DNA from: Streptomyces sp. Ru72
Lineage (GTDB): Bacteria; Actinomycetota; Actinomycetes; Streptomycetales; Streptomycetaceae
Direction: 5' to 3'
DNA: 64,000 bases
Assembly (NCBI RefSeq): GCF_002920635.1
Contig: NZ_PQSR01000004.1
Coordinates: 104,277 to 168,276, forward strand
A program made the position numbers and the translations under genes. The notes beneath the pieces are model-generated. The model was not told the DNA's origin and searched no databases. It saw nothing but the letters and a program-made list of their open reading frames with translations. Below, in pieces: positions 51,247 to 60,083 of the stretch; the stretch's first letter is position 1, and every line of letters begins with the position of its first letter.

Positions 51247-52236
51247 ATGAAGTACACGCAGCTCGGACGCACGGGACTCAAGGTCAGCCGGCTCGTTCTC
51301 GGGACGATGAACTTCGGTCCGCAGACCGAGGAAACCGACAGTCACGCGATCATGGACGCGGCCCTGGACGCGGGGATCAACTTCTTCGACACCGCCAACG
51401 TGTACGGCTGGGGCGAGAACAAGGGCCGAACCGAGACCATCATCGGCAACTGGTTCGCCAAGGGCGGCGAACGGCGCGACAAGGTCGTGCTCGCCACCAA
51501 GGTGTACGGCAACATGGGCCCGGACGGGGAGGCCTGGCCCAACCACGACAAGCTCTCCGCGGTGAACATCCGGCGGGCGGTCGAGGCCAGCCTCAAGCGC
51601 CTCCAGACCGACTACATCGACCTGTACCAGTTCCACCACATCGACCGGAACACTCCCTTCGAGGAGACCTGGCAGGCTCTGGACGTACTGGTCCAGCAGG
51701 GCAAGGTCCTGTACGTCGGCTCCAGCAATTTCCCCGGCTACAAGATCGCTCAGGCGAACGAGACCGCCGCCCGCCTCGGCTCGCTGGGCCTGGTCAGTGA
51801 GCAGTGCCTGTACAACCTCTTCGAGCGCCGCGCCGAGATGGAGGTCATCCCGGCCGCGCAGGACTACGGCGTCGGGGTCATCCCGTGGTCGCCGCTGCAC
51901 GGCGGGATGCTGGGCGGCGTCATCAAGAAGGAGGTCCAAGGCGGACGCCGGGCCGGTGGGCGCACCGCCGACTCGCTCGCCGACCCCGCGGTCCGGGCAC
52001 AGATCCAGTCCTACGAGGACCTGCTGGAGAAGCACGGCCTGGAGCCCGGCGAGGCGGCTCTCGCCTGGCTGCTGACCCGCCCGGGCGTCACGGGACCGAT
52101 CGTCGGCCCGCGCACCGCCGAGCAGCTCGAGTCCGCGATCAGGGCGGTGGAGCTGGAGCTGTCGGAGGAGGTCCTGGCGGGCCTGGAGGAGATCTTCCCC
52201 GGTCCGGGTCCGTCTCCGGAGGCCTTCGCCTGGTAG
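51247..52236 (+). CDS. aldo/keto reductase
   Basis: 329 residues. The tetrad is complete: Asp and Tyr in NFFDTANVYGWGENKG, Lys in VVLATKVYGNMGPDG and His in DLYQFHHIDRNTPFEE. NADPH-binding features are VIPWSPLHGGMLGG and the C-terminal GPIVGPRTAEQLESAIRAVE. It is a member of the large bacterial AKR subgroup that resembles YhdN/GSP69. It reduces aldehydes or ketones; the natural substrate is unknown. Separate promoter region of 110 bases upstream. No linkage to neighbours. Confidence 0.92.
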   Translation: MKYTQLGRTGLKVSRLVLGTMNFGPQTEETDSHAIMDAALDAGINFFDTANVYGWGENKGRTETIIGNWFAKGGERRDKVVLATKVYGNMGPDGEAWPNHDKLSAVNIRRAVEASLKRLQTDYIDLYQFHHIDRNTPFEETWQALDVLVQQGKVLYVGSSNFPGYKIAQANETAARLGSLGLVSEQCLYNLFERRAEMEVIPAAQDYGVGVIPWSPLHGGMLGGVIKKEVQGGRRAGGRTADSLADPAVRAQIQSYEDLLEKHGLEPGEAALAWLLTRPGVTGPIVGPRTAEQLESAIRAVELELSEEVLAGLEEIFPGPGPSPEAFAW

Positions 52237-52336
52237 CCCGCCCGGCGGGACGTGGGTGCGGGACGTGGGTGGTGTCCACAGGCCGGGAACGTCCGGCCCG
52301 GGGCACCCTGCCCGCGTCCGCGCGCTGCCACTGGAT

Positions 52337-52426
52337 CTACTTCCCGACCGCCGCCGCCAGTGCCACCACCGCGAACATCAGCACGAGCACACCGGCCATG
52401 ATCCGGTTACGGGTCTTCGGGTCCAC
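52337..52426 (-). CDS. 29-residue single-helix membrane peptide
   Basis: GTG 52426 begins VDPKTRNRIMAGVLVLMFAV, and the product ends in VALAAAVGK. A short basic N-terminus precedes one 17-20-residue hydrophobic helix, so it should sit in the membrane. A TACGCT -10 box lies 6 bases upstream, giving leaderless geometry. It is 23 bases downstream of thpR on the same strand. I recall equally short orthologues conserved in Streptomyces, with no role known. Confidence 0.65.
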   Translation of the reverse strand: MDPKTRNRIMAGVLVLMFAVVALAAAVGK

Positions 52427-52449
52427 GTATCGAGCGTAACCGGACCTCG

Positions 52450-53019
52450 TCACTCCCCTGCGCCGAGCCCCCACCGCTCGACCGTCTCGTAGCGTGGCTG
52501 CTCCCCCGGCACGCCCGACCTCGGCAGGCGGCTGCGCACGAGGGTCAGGTCGGCGACCGTCCACTCGCGGCCCGCGAACTCCCGCAGCGCCGCCACGTAC
52601 GGCCGGAAGTCCGCCGTACCCCGACTGCGGGCCAGGGTCAGATGCGGCCGGTAAGAGCGGTGCTCCCCCATCTCCACGCCCGCCTTGCGCGCCGCGGACT
52701 CCACACGGTCGGCGAGCAGCCGGAGCGCCCGTACGTCCCCGGACGCGCCCACCCACAGTGCCCGGTCCCCGAAGCGCCCGCCCCCGGACACGGACAGCGG
52801 GAACGGCTCGGTGCGCCGGGCCGCCCGGGCCAGCCGCTCGGACAGGTCCGGTACGACGTCCTCGGCCACCTCACCGTAGAAGGCCAGCGTGAAGTGCCAG
52901 GCCGGCCGTTCCGTCCAGCGCAGTGTGCGCGCCCCCGGAAGTCCCTCCAAGTCGCGTACCGCCGAGGCCAGTTCCCGCAGGGCGTCCGGGGGCGGCAGCA
53001 CCGCGGCGAAGAGTCTCAT
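52450..53019 (-). CDS. thpR: RNA 2',3'-cyclic phosphodiesterase
   Basis: 189 residues. The 2H-phosphoesterase signature appears twice: HFTLAFYGEV (near 42) and HLTLARSRGT (near 127). Between them are FGDRALWVGASGDVRALRL and RKAGVEMGEHRSYRP. The family hydrolyses 2',3'-cyclic phosphates at RNA ends and can ligate tRNA halves in vitro. ATG 53019 has a GAGG ribosome-binding site. The MFS gene upstream ends 90 bases away, so they may be co-transcribed. Confidence 0.92.
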   Translation of the reverse strand: MRLFAAVLPPPDALRELASAVRDLEGLPGARTLRWTERPAWHFTLAFYGEVAEDVVPDLSERLARAARRTEPFPLSVSGGGRFGDRALWVGASGDVRALRLLADRVESAARKAGVEMGEHRSYRPHLTLARSRGTADFRPYVAALREFAGREWTVADLTLVRSRLPRSGVPGEQPRYETVERWGLGAGE

Positions 53020-53108
53020 GACCTCACCTTCGCAGGGATCGGATTGCCCGGCCACACCGGCGAACAGGCGCCGAGGGGGCGCCCCCTGCCCCGGGGCGCC
53101 CCAACCCC

Positions 53109-54608
53109 TCAGGCCGGCACCGGCTCCTCGCGCGGCACGAACCGCACCCGAGGGTGCCCCCGGTGCCAGCCCACAGCCAGGCGCAGGCCGCTCGCCCGGA
53201 CCAGGATCAGGCCGATGGTCACGGCGGCCAGGGCGGAGACCAGACCGCCCAGGGCGAACCCGACCCGGGCGCCGTACGCGTCCGTGATCCAGCCGACGAC
53301 GGGCGCCCCGAGCGGCGTACCGCCCATGAAGACCATCATGAACAGGGCCATGACGCGGCCGCGCATCGCCGGGTCCGTGCCCATCTGGACGGCCGTGTTC
53401 GCCGTGACGTTCACCGTGAGGCCGAAGATCCCTATCGGCACCATCAGCAGCGAGAACAGCCACAGGGACGGCGCCCCGGCCGCCACGATCTCCAGCGTGC
53501 CGAAGAGGGCCGCCGCCGCGATCAGCACCCGCAGCCGGGCCGTGCCGCGGCGGGCGGCGAGCAGTGCGCCGGTGAGCGAGCCGATCGCCATCAGCGTGTT
53601 GAAGAGGCTGTAGGCGCCGGCGCCCGCGTGGAAGACGTCGTCCGCGTAGGCCGAGAGCCAGACGGGGAAGTTGAAGCCGAAGGTGCCGATGAACCCGACC
53701 AGCACGATCGGCCAGATCAGCTCCGGGTGCCCGGCGACATAGCGCAGTCCCTCGCGCAGCTGGCCCTTGCCGCGCGGCGCGCGCTCCACGGCGTGCAGCT
53801 CACGGGCGCGCATCAGCAGGAGGCCGGCGATGGGCGCGAGGAAGGACAGGCCGTTGAGCAGGAAGGCCCAGCCCGTGCCCATACCGGTGATCAGGACACC
53901 GGCGACGGCGGGGCCGACCAGGCGGGCGGACTGGAAGTTCGCCGAGTTCAGGCTGACCGCGTTCTGCAGGTGCTTCGGGCCGACCATCTCGGAGACGAAG
54001 GACTGCCGGGCCGGGTTGTCGACGACCGTGGCGAGTCCGACGGCGAAGGCGGCCACGTACACGTGCCAGACCTGGACGTGCCCGGTCAGGGTCAGGAAGG
54101 CGAGGACGAGGCCGGTGGCTCCCATCGCCGACTGCGTGACGAGCAGTGCCGGGCGCTTGGGCAGGCGGTCGACGAGGACGCCGCCGTACAGGCCGAACAG
54201 CAGCATCGGCAGGAACTGGAGCGCCGTGGTGACACCGACGGCGGTGGAGGAGCCGGTCAGGCTGAGCACCAGCCAGTCCTGGGCGATGCGCTGCATCCAG
54301 GTGCCGGTGTTGGAGACGACCTGACCGAGGAAGAAGAGCCGGTAGTTGCGGATGCGCAGGGAACTGAACATCGACGACCTGCGGGGCTCGGTCGGGACGG
54401 CGGTCTCGGGGCGTTCGCCGGGCTCGGCAGGCAGGACGGGTCCGGTCCGCGGGGCGGTCTCGGTCCGCGCGACGGTCCCGGCCGGTTCGGCAGGCTCGGG
54501 GCTCTCGGCGGCGGTGGGGGGCTGTGCGGGTTGTGCGGTCTCGTGGGCGGGCGGGGAGTCGTGGGTGGCTGGTGCGGGGGCGGAAGCTGCTCCGGTTCCC
54601 GTACTCAA
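53109..54608 (-). CDS. MFS exporter (enterobactin/multidrug-exporter-like)
   Basis: About 499 residues from TTG 54608 (AGGAGG ribosome-binding site at good distance; an upstream ATG at 54644 lacks one). A 75-residue Pro/Glu/Ala-rich cytoplasmic N-terminus precedes twelve transmembrane helices (NYRLFFLGQVVSNTGTWMQR, then helices through about 480). The motif GLYGGVLVDRLPKRPALLVT between helices 2 and 3 is typical of MFS_3 exporters. It should extrude drugs or siderophore-like compounds by proton exchange. The MarR gene lies directly upstream, 142 bases away on the same strand, and likely controls it. Confidence 0.9.
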   Translation of the reverse strand: MSTGTGAASAPAPATHDSPPAHETAQPAQPPTAAESPEPAEPAGTVARTETAPRTGPVLPAEPGERPETAVPTEPRRSSMFSSLRIRNYRLFFLGQVVSNTGTWMQRIAQDWLVLSLTGSSTAVGVTTALQFLPMLLFGLYGGVLVDRLPKRPALLVTQSAMGATGLVLAFLTLTGHVQVWHVYVAAFAVGLATVVDNPARQSFVSEMVGPKHLQNAVSLNSANFQSARLVGPAVAGVLITGMGTGWAFLLNGLSFLAPIAGLLLMRARELHAVERAPRGKGQLREGLRYVAGHPELIWPIVLVGFIGTFGFNFPVWLSAYADDVFHAGAGAYSLFNTLMAIGSLTGALLAARRGTARLRVLIAAAALFGTLEIVAAGAPSLWLFSLLMVPIGIFGLTVNVTANTAVQMGTDPAMRGRVMALFMMVFMGGTPLGAPVVGWITDAYGARVGFALGGLVSALAAVTIGLILVRASGLRLAVGWHRGHPRVRFVPREEPVPA

Positions 54609-54750
54609 AGGGATTCGCCTCCTTGCGATGACGGCTTCGTACATCCGCGGGTGGGGGCCGCGTCGGTCACGGCGGGCGTCCGGCACGGGAACGCACCCGT
54701 GGTCGCGGCACCCGGGCTCGGGGTGCCGCGGTACCCCGGATGCGCCCCGC

Positions 54751-55188
54751 TCACAGGTGCGCGAGCTTCTCGAGGACGGGGGCCGCGGCGCGCAGTGCCG
54801 CCCACTCGTCCTCGTCCAGGCCCTCGACCAGTCCGGCCAGGAACGCGTTTCTCTTGCGGCGGCTCTCCTCGAGCATCGCCTCGGCACGCTCGGTCTGGGT
54901 GACCACCTTCTGGCGCCGGTCCTCGGGGTGGGGCTCCAGGGCGACCAGACCCTTGCTCTCCAGCAGGGCCACGATGCGGGTCATCGAGGGCGGCTGGACG
55001 TGCTCCTTGCGGGCGAGCTCGCCCGGGGTCGCGGAGCCACAGCGGGCCAGGGTGCCGAGCACCGACATCTCGGTCGGGCTCAGCGACTCGTCGACCCTCT
55101 GGTGCTTGAGTCGGCGCGACAGCCGCATCACGGCGGAGCGGAGAGCGTTCACGGCGGCGGCGTCGTCGCCATGGGTCAGGTCAGGCAT
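54751..55188 (-). CDS. MarR-family regulator
   Basis: 145 residues. Winged HTH: SPTEMSVLGTLARCGSATPG, then EHVQPPSMTRIVALLESKGL and the wing EPHPEDRRQKVVTQTERAEA. C-terminal helices dimerise. The inverted repeat at 55191-55222 directly overlaps the start region, a classical autorepression site. Its likely target is the MFS exporter gene next to it. An effector is not predictable. Confidence 0.92.
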   Translation of the reverse strand: MPDLTHGDDAAAVNALRSAVMRLSRRLKHQRVDESLSPTEMSVLGTLARCGSATPGELARKEHVQPPSMTRIVALLESKGLVALEPHPEDRRQKVVTQTERAEAMLEESRRKRNAFLAGLVEGLDEDEWAALRAAAPVLEKLAHL

Positions 55189-55190
55189 GC

Positions 55191-55222
55191 TCTTTAGGAT
55201 AACTCATTACTTTCCCTAAAGA
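55191..55222. promoter_or_regulatory. MarR autoregulatory operator
   Basis: TCTTTAGG (55191-55198) and CCTAAAGA (55215-55222) are perfect 8-bp arms 16 bases apart, in an AT-rich patch just before the MarR start. On the minus strand a TATCCT -10 box lies between the arms, so binding would block transcription. Confidence 0.65.
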
Positions 55223-55381
55223 CCACCTGGGCGTACACCCATGAGGGTGACTCCGACCACTTCCCGAGCCGCACTCGCAAGCCCCGGCAAGAAACACCGG
55301 AGCTGCTCAGATCACCCGAACGAGTGATCCAAGGGCGGAACGTGACGCGTCGCGCGCCCGCGTCCGGCAACCCTCGTAGCC

Positions 55382-55564
55382 ATGGGGACCAGCGTGCTCA
55401 GCCTGCGGATGGACGGGGAACTGCTCGAGCGGCTCCGGCAACACGCCGCCAGAAGAGGAATGAGCGTCCAGGACTATGTCGTCCGGACGCTCATTCGGGA
55501 TGACTTCGACCAGCGGTTCGAGGCCGCCGTCGAGGAGACGGAGCGGTTCTACGGGGTCACCTGA
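55382..55564 (+). CDS. ribbon-helix-helix (CopG-like) small protein
   Basis: 60 residues. The ribbon-helix-helix layout is clear: a beta strand with alternating residues (TSVLSLRMDGELLERLRQHA), then RRGMSVQDYVVRTLIRDD. The C-terminal tail is acidic (FEAAVEETERFYGVT). Such proteins are DNA-binding repressors or toxin-antitoxin antitoxins. No toxin gene is next to it, so a stand-alone regulator is more likely. No ribosome-binding site is seen. It is convergent with the permease gene 33 bases away. Confidence 0.75.
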   Translation: MGTSVLSLRMDGELLERLRQHAARRGMSVQDYVVRTLIRDDFDQRFEAAVEETERFYGVT

Positions 55565-55597
55565 CCGTCGCCGGGCCCCGGGGACCGATCCGGCGGA

Positions 55598-57049
55598 TCA
55601 GGTCAGGCCCAACGCCGGCATCAGGTAGTAGAAGGCGAAGACCGCCGCCACCACGTACATCGCCGCCGGGACCTCGCGCCCCCGGCCCGCGGCCAGGCGC
55701 AGCAGGGCGAAGGTGATGAAGCCCATGCCGATGCCGTTCGTGATCGAGTACGTGAAGGGCATCATCAGCATGGTCACGAAGGCCGGGATGGCGATCGTGT
55801 AGTCCGCCCAGTCGATCTCCTTGATCGAGTTCGACAGGATCAGGAAGCCCACCGCGACCAGGGCCGGGGTGGCCGCCTGGGACGGGACCATCGTGGCGAC
55901 CGGGGTGAGGAAGAGCGCCACCGCGAACAGCAGGCCCGTGACGACGTTCGCGAAGCCCGTGCGCGCACCCTCGCCGACGCCGGCCGTGGACTCCACGAAG
56001 CAGGTGGTGGCCGAGGAGGAGCTGGCGCCGCCCGCCGCGACCGCGATGCCGTCGACGAAGAGGACCTTGTTGATGCCGGGCATGTTGCCCTCGGCGTCGG
56101 TCAGCTTGGCCTCGTCGCTGATGCCCATGATCGTGCCCATCGCGTCGAAGAAGCACGACAGCAGGACCGTGAAGACGAACAGGATGCCGGTCAGCACGCC
56201 GACCTTGCCGAAGCCTCCGAACAGGCTGACCTTGCCGATCAGGCCGAAGTCGGGGCTGGCGACCGGGTTGCCGGGCCACTTGGGGACGGTCAGGCCCCAG
56301 CTGGGGATCTTGGCGACGGCGTTGAGGACCACCGCGAGGACCGTCATCGCGACGATCGAGATCAGGATCGCGCCCGGCACCTTGCGGACGATCAGCGCGA
56401 AGGTGAGCAGCGCGCCGAGGACGAAGACCAGGACGGGCCAGCCGTTGAGATGACCGTTCACGCCCAGCTGGAGCGGGACCGTGGTCTGGGCGACGTCGGG
56501 GATCCGGGTGACGAAGCCGGAGTCCACGAGTCCGATCAGCATGATGAACAGGCCGATGCCGATCGAGATGCCCTTGCGCAGGCCGAGCGGCACCGCGTTC
56601 ATCACGCGCTCGCGCAGACCGGTGGCGACGAGGAGCATCACCACGAAACCGGCGAGGACGACCATGCCCATCGCGTCCGGCCACGACATGCGCGGGGCGA
56701 GCTGGAGGGCGACGACCGTGTTCACGCCGAGGCCGGCGGCGAGGGCGATCGGGACGTTGCCGATCACGCCCATGAGCAGCGTGGTGAAGGCGGCGGTCAC
56801 GGCCGTCGCGGTGACGAGCTGGCCGTGGTCCAGGTGGTGCCCGTACATGTCCTTCGCGCTGCCGAGGATGATCGGGTTCAGCACGATGATGTACGCCATC
56901 GCGAAGAAGGTGGCGAAACCGCCGCGGATCTCGCGGGACAGCGTGCTGCCCCGCTCGGAGATCCTGAAGTAGCGGTCGAGGGCGCCGGACGGCGGCCGGG
57001 TACCCGGCTGCTGCGGGGCGGAGGCCTTGGCGGGGGCCGAGGTGGGCAT
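55598..57049 (-). CDS. AzgA-type NCS2 purine permease
   Basis: 483 residues from ATG 57049 (TGAGG ribosome-binding site). Twelve to fourteen hydrophobic helices with NCS2/AzgA hallmarks: FATFFAMAYIIVLNPIILGS, GLGVNTVVALQLAPRMSWPD, LLSCFFDAMGTIMGISDEAK and SSSATTCFVESTAGVGEGAR. It is a proton-coupled importer for guanine/hypoxanthine/adenine or related bases. The perfect inverted repeat at 57121-57152 lies 72 bases upstream of the start and is a good regulator site. The fusion partner is absent; length is normal. Confidence 0.93.
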   Translation of the reverse strand: MPTSAPAKASAPQQPGTRPPSGALDRYFRISERGSTLSREIRGGFATFFAMAYIIVLNPIILGSAKDMYGHHLDHGQLVTATAVTAAFTTLLMGVIGNVPIALAAGLGVNTVVALQLAPRMSWPDAMGMVVLAGFVVMLLVATGLRERVMNAVPLGLRKGISIGIGLFIMLIGLVDSGFVTRIPDVAQTTVPLQLGVNGHLNGWPVLVFVLGALLTFALIVRKVPGAILISIVAMTVLAVVLNAVAKIPSWGLTVPKWPGNPVASPDFGLIGKVSLFGGFGKVGVLTGILFVFTVLLSCFFDAMGTIMGISDEAKLTDAEGNMPGINKVLFVDGIAVAAGGASSSSATTCFVESTAGVGEGARTGFANVVTGLLFAVALFLTPVATMVPSQAATPALVAVGFLILSNSIKEIDWADYTIAIPAFVTMLMMPFTYSITNGIGMGFITFALLRLAAGRGREVPAAMYVVAAVFAFYYLMPALGLT

Positions 57050-57120
57050 GCGGGACCTCAATGTGCACGGGGATCACGGGGATCGCTGACAAACGTGATC
57101 GAGTCTCGCCGTCGCCTTGT

Positions 57121-57152
57121 CACCAACAGGTTCCCCCACGCTTCTGTTGGTG
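57121..57152. promoter_or_regulatory. 9-bp inverted repeat upstream of the purine permease
   Basis: CACCAACAG (57121-57129) and CTGTTGGTG (57144-57152) are perfect arms with a 14-base spacer. The spacing suits a dimeric repressor with a long footprint, or two half-sites on the same DNA face. Purine-responsive regulators are candidates; none is in the window. Confidence 0.55.
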
Positions 57153-57311
57153 CTTCATACGAACGCAAGCGGCCAGACTCGAACCGTTTCAGTATGAACA
57201 TATAAGTCCCTGATCGCTATCTCCGCGCGTAGACCCTTGGTGCGCAAGGGCTCCCCCGGGCGCGCCCGGGTCGCGGCCTAGGCGGTTTCGGGCTCCTCGT
57301 AAGCTGTGCGC

Positions 57312-57566
57312 ATGGCGAAGTGGACCCCCAGGCACGAGGCGCCGGAGCCCCTCGAGGGCCCCGTGGTGCCCGTCATCACCGGCGGCACGATCCTCTGGTT
57401 CCTGATGTTCCTGGTCCAGCTGCCGTTCTACGGCTGGTTCGCCGACCACGGGCACACATGGTGGCTGTGGACCTGCCTGGCCGGGGCGGGGCTGGGCTGT
57501 GTGGGCATCTGGTACGTGCGCAGGCGGGACGCGGCGATCAAGCGAGCCGCCGACGCCGGGCGGTGA
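57312..57566 (+). CDS. DUF2530 membrane protein
   Basis: 84 residues from ATG 57312 (GTG 57306 in frame). Two transmembrane helices (GGTILWFLMFLVQLPFYGWF and WWLWTCLAGAGLGCVGIWYV) flanked by a basic C-terminus (RRRDAAIKRAADAGR). This DUF2530 family is conserved in actinobacteria with no known role. The TAAGCT -10 box at 57300-57305 gives leaderless geometry. The P-type ATPase gene follows at 57686 with its own promoter. Confidence 0.88.
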   Translation: MAKWTPRHEAPEPLEGPVVPVITGGTILWFLMFLVQLPFYGWFADHGHTWWLWTCLAGAGLGCVGIWYVRRRDAAIKRAADAGR

Positions 57567-57685
57567 CTTTCGCAGTACCTCTCCCGCACTCCCTCCGACC
57601 CCCGCATGAGCCGCCCTCCTCCCCTGGTCGGATCTTTGAAGTGCCCGGCGGGTGAAGGCGCAAGTCCGCACGTACCGTCGAATGC

Positions 57686-60079
57686 ATGACGCACATCGAC
57701 GCGGGTGCCGAACTCGATCCCGTGCACCCCGCCCCGATGCCTGTGCGGGCGCGCGGCCTGACCGCCGCCGAAGTGGCCGAGCGGGTCGCCCGCGGTGACG
57801 TCAACGACGTTCCCGTGCGCAGCAGCCGCTCCCTGGGCGAGATCGTGCGCGCGAACGTCTTCACCCGCTTCAACGCGATCATCGGCGTGCTCTGGCTGAT
57901 CATGCTGTTCGTGGCGCCGTTCCAGGACAGCCTGTTCGGATACGTGATCATCGCGAACACCGGGATCGGCATCATCCAGGAGTGGCGGGCCAAGAGGACC
58001 CTGGACTCGCTCGCGGTGATCGGCGAGGCACGGCCGACCGTGCGCCGGGACGGGACGGCGGCCGAGATCAGTACGTCCGGGATCGTGCTGGACGACGTCA
58101 TCGAGATCGGGCCGGGGGACAAGATCGTCGTCGACGGCGTCTGCGTCGAGACCGACGGGCTGGAGATCGACGAGTCACTGCTCACCGGAGAGGCCGACCC
58201 CGTCGTCAAACGGCCCGGTGACCCGGTGATGTCCGGCAGCTTCGTGGTCGCGGGCGGTGGCGCCTTCCAGGCGACCAAGGTGGGCCGCGAGGCCTACGCC
58301 GTCCAGCTCGCCGAGGAGGCGAGCCGTTTCACGCTCGTGCACTCCGAGCTGCGCACCGGCATCTCCACCATCCTCAAGTACGTCACCTGGATGATGGTCC
58401 CGACCGCGATCGGCCTGGTCGTCAGCCAGCTGGTCACCACGCAGCACGGGATCAAGGACTCCGTCGCCCGCACGGTCGGCGGCATCGTGCCCATGGTCCC
58501 CGAGGGGCTGGTCCTGCTGACCTCCGTGGCCTTCGCGATCGGGGTCATACGGCTGGGCCGCAAGCAGGTCCTCGTCCAGGAGCTCCCCGCCATCGAGGGG
58601 CTCGCCCGCGTCGACACCGTCTGCCTGGACAAGACGGGCACCCTCACCGAGGGCGGCATGGACGTCACCGAGCTGCGACCGCTCCAGGGCGCCGACGAGA
58701 CCTACATACGCAAGGTCCTCGGCGCCCTCGGCGAGGCGGACCCGCGCCCGAACGCCTCTCTCCAGGCGATCATCGACGCCTACCCCGGCAGCGAGGACTG
58801 GCGCTGCACCGAGGCCCTGCCCTTCTCCTCCGTCCGCAAGTACAGCGGCGCCTCCTTCAGCGAGGGCGACGGCCGGGCCAGTACGTGGCTGCTCGGCGCC
58901 CCCGACGTCCTCCTCGACCCCGACGACCCGGCGCTGACCGAGACCGAGCGGCTGAGCGAGCAGGGGCTGCGCGTGCTGCTGCTGGCCCGCGCCTCCCGGG
59001 ACCTGGACGACCCCCGGGTCACGGCCGGCGTACGGCCCACCGCGCTGGTCGTCCTGGAGCAGCGGCTGCGCCCGGACGCCGCCGACACCCTGCGCTACTT
59101 CGCCGACCAGAACGTCCACGCCAAGGTCGTCTCCGGCGACAACGCGATTTCGGTGGGCGCGGTGGCCGGAAAGCTCGGCATCCGCGGCGAGGTGATGGAC
59201 GCCCGGCACCTGCCGCAGAACCAGGACGAGATGGGGAAGTCCCTGGACAAGGGCACCGTCTTCGGCCGGGTCACCCCGCAGCAGAAGCGGGACATGGTGG
59301 GCGCGCTCCAGTCGCGCGGGCACACGGTGGCGATGACCGGCGACGGCGTGAACGACGTGCTGGCGCTCAAGGACGCGGACATCGGGGTGTCGATGGGCTC
59401 CGGCTCGGAGGCGACCCGGGCCGTGGCGCAGATCGTGCTGCTCGACAACAGCTTCGCGACGCTGCCGTCGGTGGTCGGCGAGGGACGGCGGGTCATCGGG
59501 AACATCACGCGGGTCGCGACGCTGTTCCTGGTGAAGACGGTGTACTCGGTGCTCCTGGCGGTGCTGGTGGTGTGCTCGCAGGTGGAGTACCCGTTCCTGC
59601 CCCGGCACCTGACCCTGCTGTCGACCCTGACGATCGGCGTCCCGGCGTTCTTCCTGGCCCTCGCGCCGAACAACGAGCGGGCGAGGCCCCACTTCGTCCG
59701 GCGGGTGATGCGGTACTCGATCCCGGGCGGGGCGGTGGCGGCGGTCGCCACGTTCGTCACGTACCTGATCGCCCGCCACCACTACAGCGGCCCCGGCTCC
59801 CTGGAGGCGGAGACCAGCGCGGCGACCCTCACGCTCTTTCTGATCTCCATGTGGGTTCTGGCCATCGTCGCCCGCCCCTACACCTGGTGGCGGATCGGTC
59901 TGGTGGCCGCGATGGGTGTGGCGTTCGTGTGCGTGCTGGCCGTGCCGCGGCTGCAGCACTTCTTCGCCCTCAGGCTGGTCGGGGAGACGATCCCCTGGGT
60001 CGCGGTGGGCATCGCGGCGGTGTCGGCGGCCGCCCTGGAACTGCTGTGGAAGTGGGTCGACCGCCGGTTCCCCGCGTGA
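57686..60079 (+). CDS. CtpE-like cation-transporting P-type ATPase
   Basis: 797 residues from ATG 57686. The actuator motif LLTGEADPVVKRPGDPVMSG, M4 motif IVPMVPEGLVLLTSVAFAIG, phosphorylation site VCLDKTGTLTEGGMDV, and hinge AMTGDGVNDVLALKDADIGV are complete. Ten transmembrane helices and no N-terminal metal domain fit the P2/CtpE group. Mycobacterial CtpE imports calcium; by homology this may handle Ca2+ or another cation, possibly linked in function to the EF-hand protein at 5626 (inference). TACCGT at 57673-57678 suggests a leaderless start. It is convergent with the sacsin-like gene with only 4 bases between. Confidence 0.92.
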   Translation: MTHIDAGAELDPVHPAPMPVRARGLTAAEVAERVARGDVNDVPVRSSRSLGEIVRANVFTRFNAIIGVLWLIMLFVAPFQDSLFGYVIIANTGIGIIQEWRAKRTLDSLAVIGEARPTVRRDGTAAEISTSGIVLDDVIEIGPGDKIVVDGVCVETDGLEIDESLLTGEADPVVKRPGDPVMSGSFVVAGGGAFQATKVGREAYAVQLAEEASRFTLVHSELRTGISTILKYVTWMMVPTAIGLVVSQLVTTQHGIKDSVARTVGGIVPMVPEGLVLLTSVAFAIGVIRLGRKQVLVQELPAIEGLARVDTVCLDKTGTLTEGGMDVTELRPLQGADETYIRKVLGALGEADPRPNASLQAIIDAYPGSEDWRCTEALPFSSVRKYSGASFSEGDGRASTWLLGAPDVLLDPDDPALTETERLSEQGLRVLLLARASRDLDDPRVTAGVRPTALVVLEQRLRPDAADTLRYFADQNVHAKVVSGDNAISVGAVAGKLGIRGEVMDARHLPQNQDEMGKSLDKGTVFGRVTPQQKRDMVGALQSRGHTVAMTGDGVNDVLALKDADIGVSMGSGSEATRAVAQIVLLDNSFATLPSVVGEGRRVIGNITRVATLFLVKTVYSVLLAVLVVCSQVEYPFLPRHLTLLSTLTIGVPAFFLALAPNNERARPHFVRRVMRYSIPGGAVAAVATFVTYLIARHHYSGPGSLEAETSAATLTLFLISMWVLAIVARPYTWWRIGLVAAMGVAFVCVLAVPRLQHFFALRLVGETIPWVAVGIAAVSAAALELLWKWVDRRFPA

Positions 60080-60083
60080 TGCC

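Noticed and set aside
55382..55564. Toxin-antitoxin module
   Set aside because: The ribbon-helix-helix protein has no adjacent toxin-sized gene; neighbours are a MarR gene and a permease.
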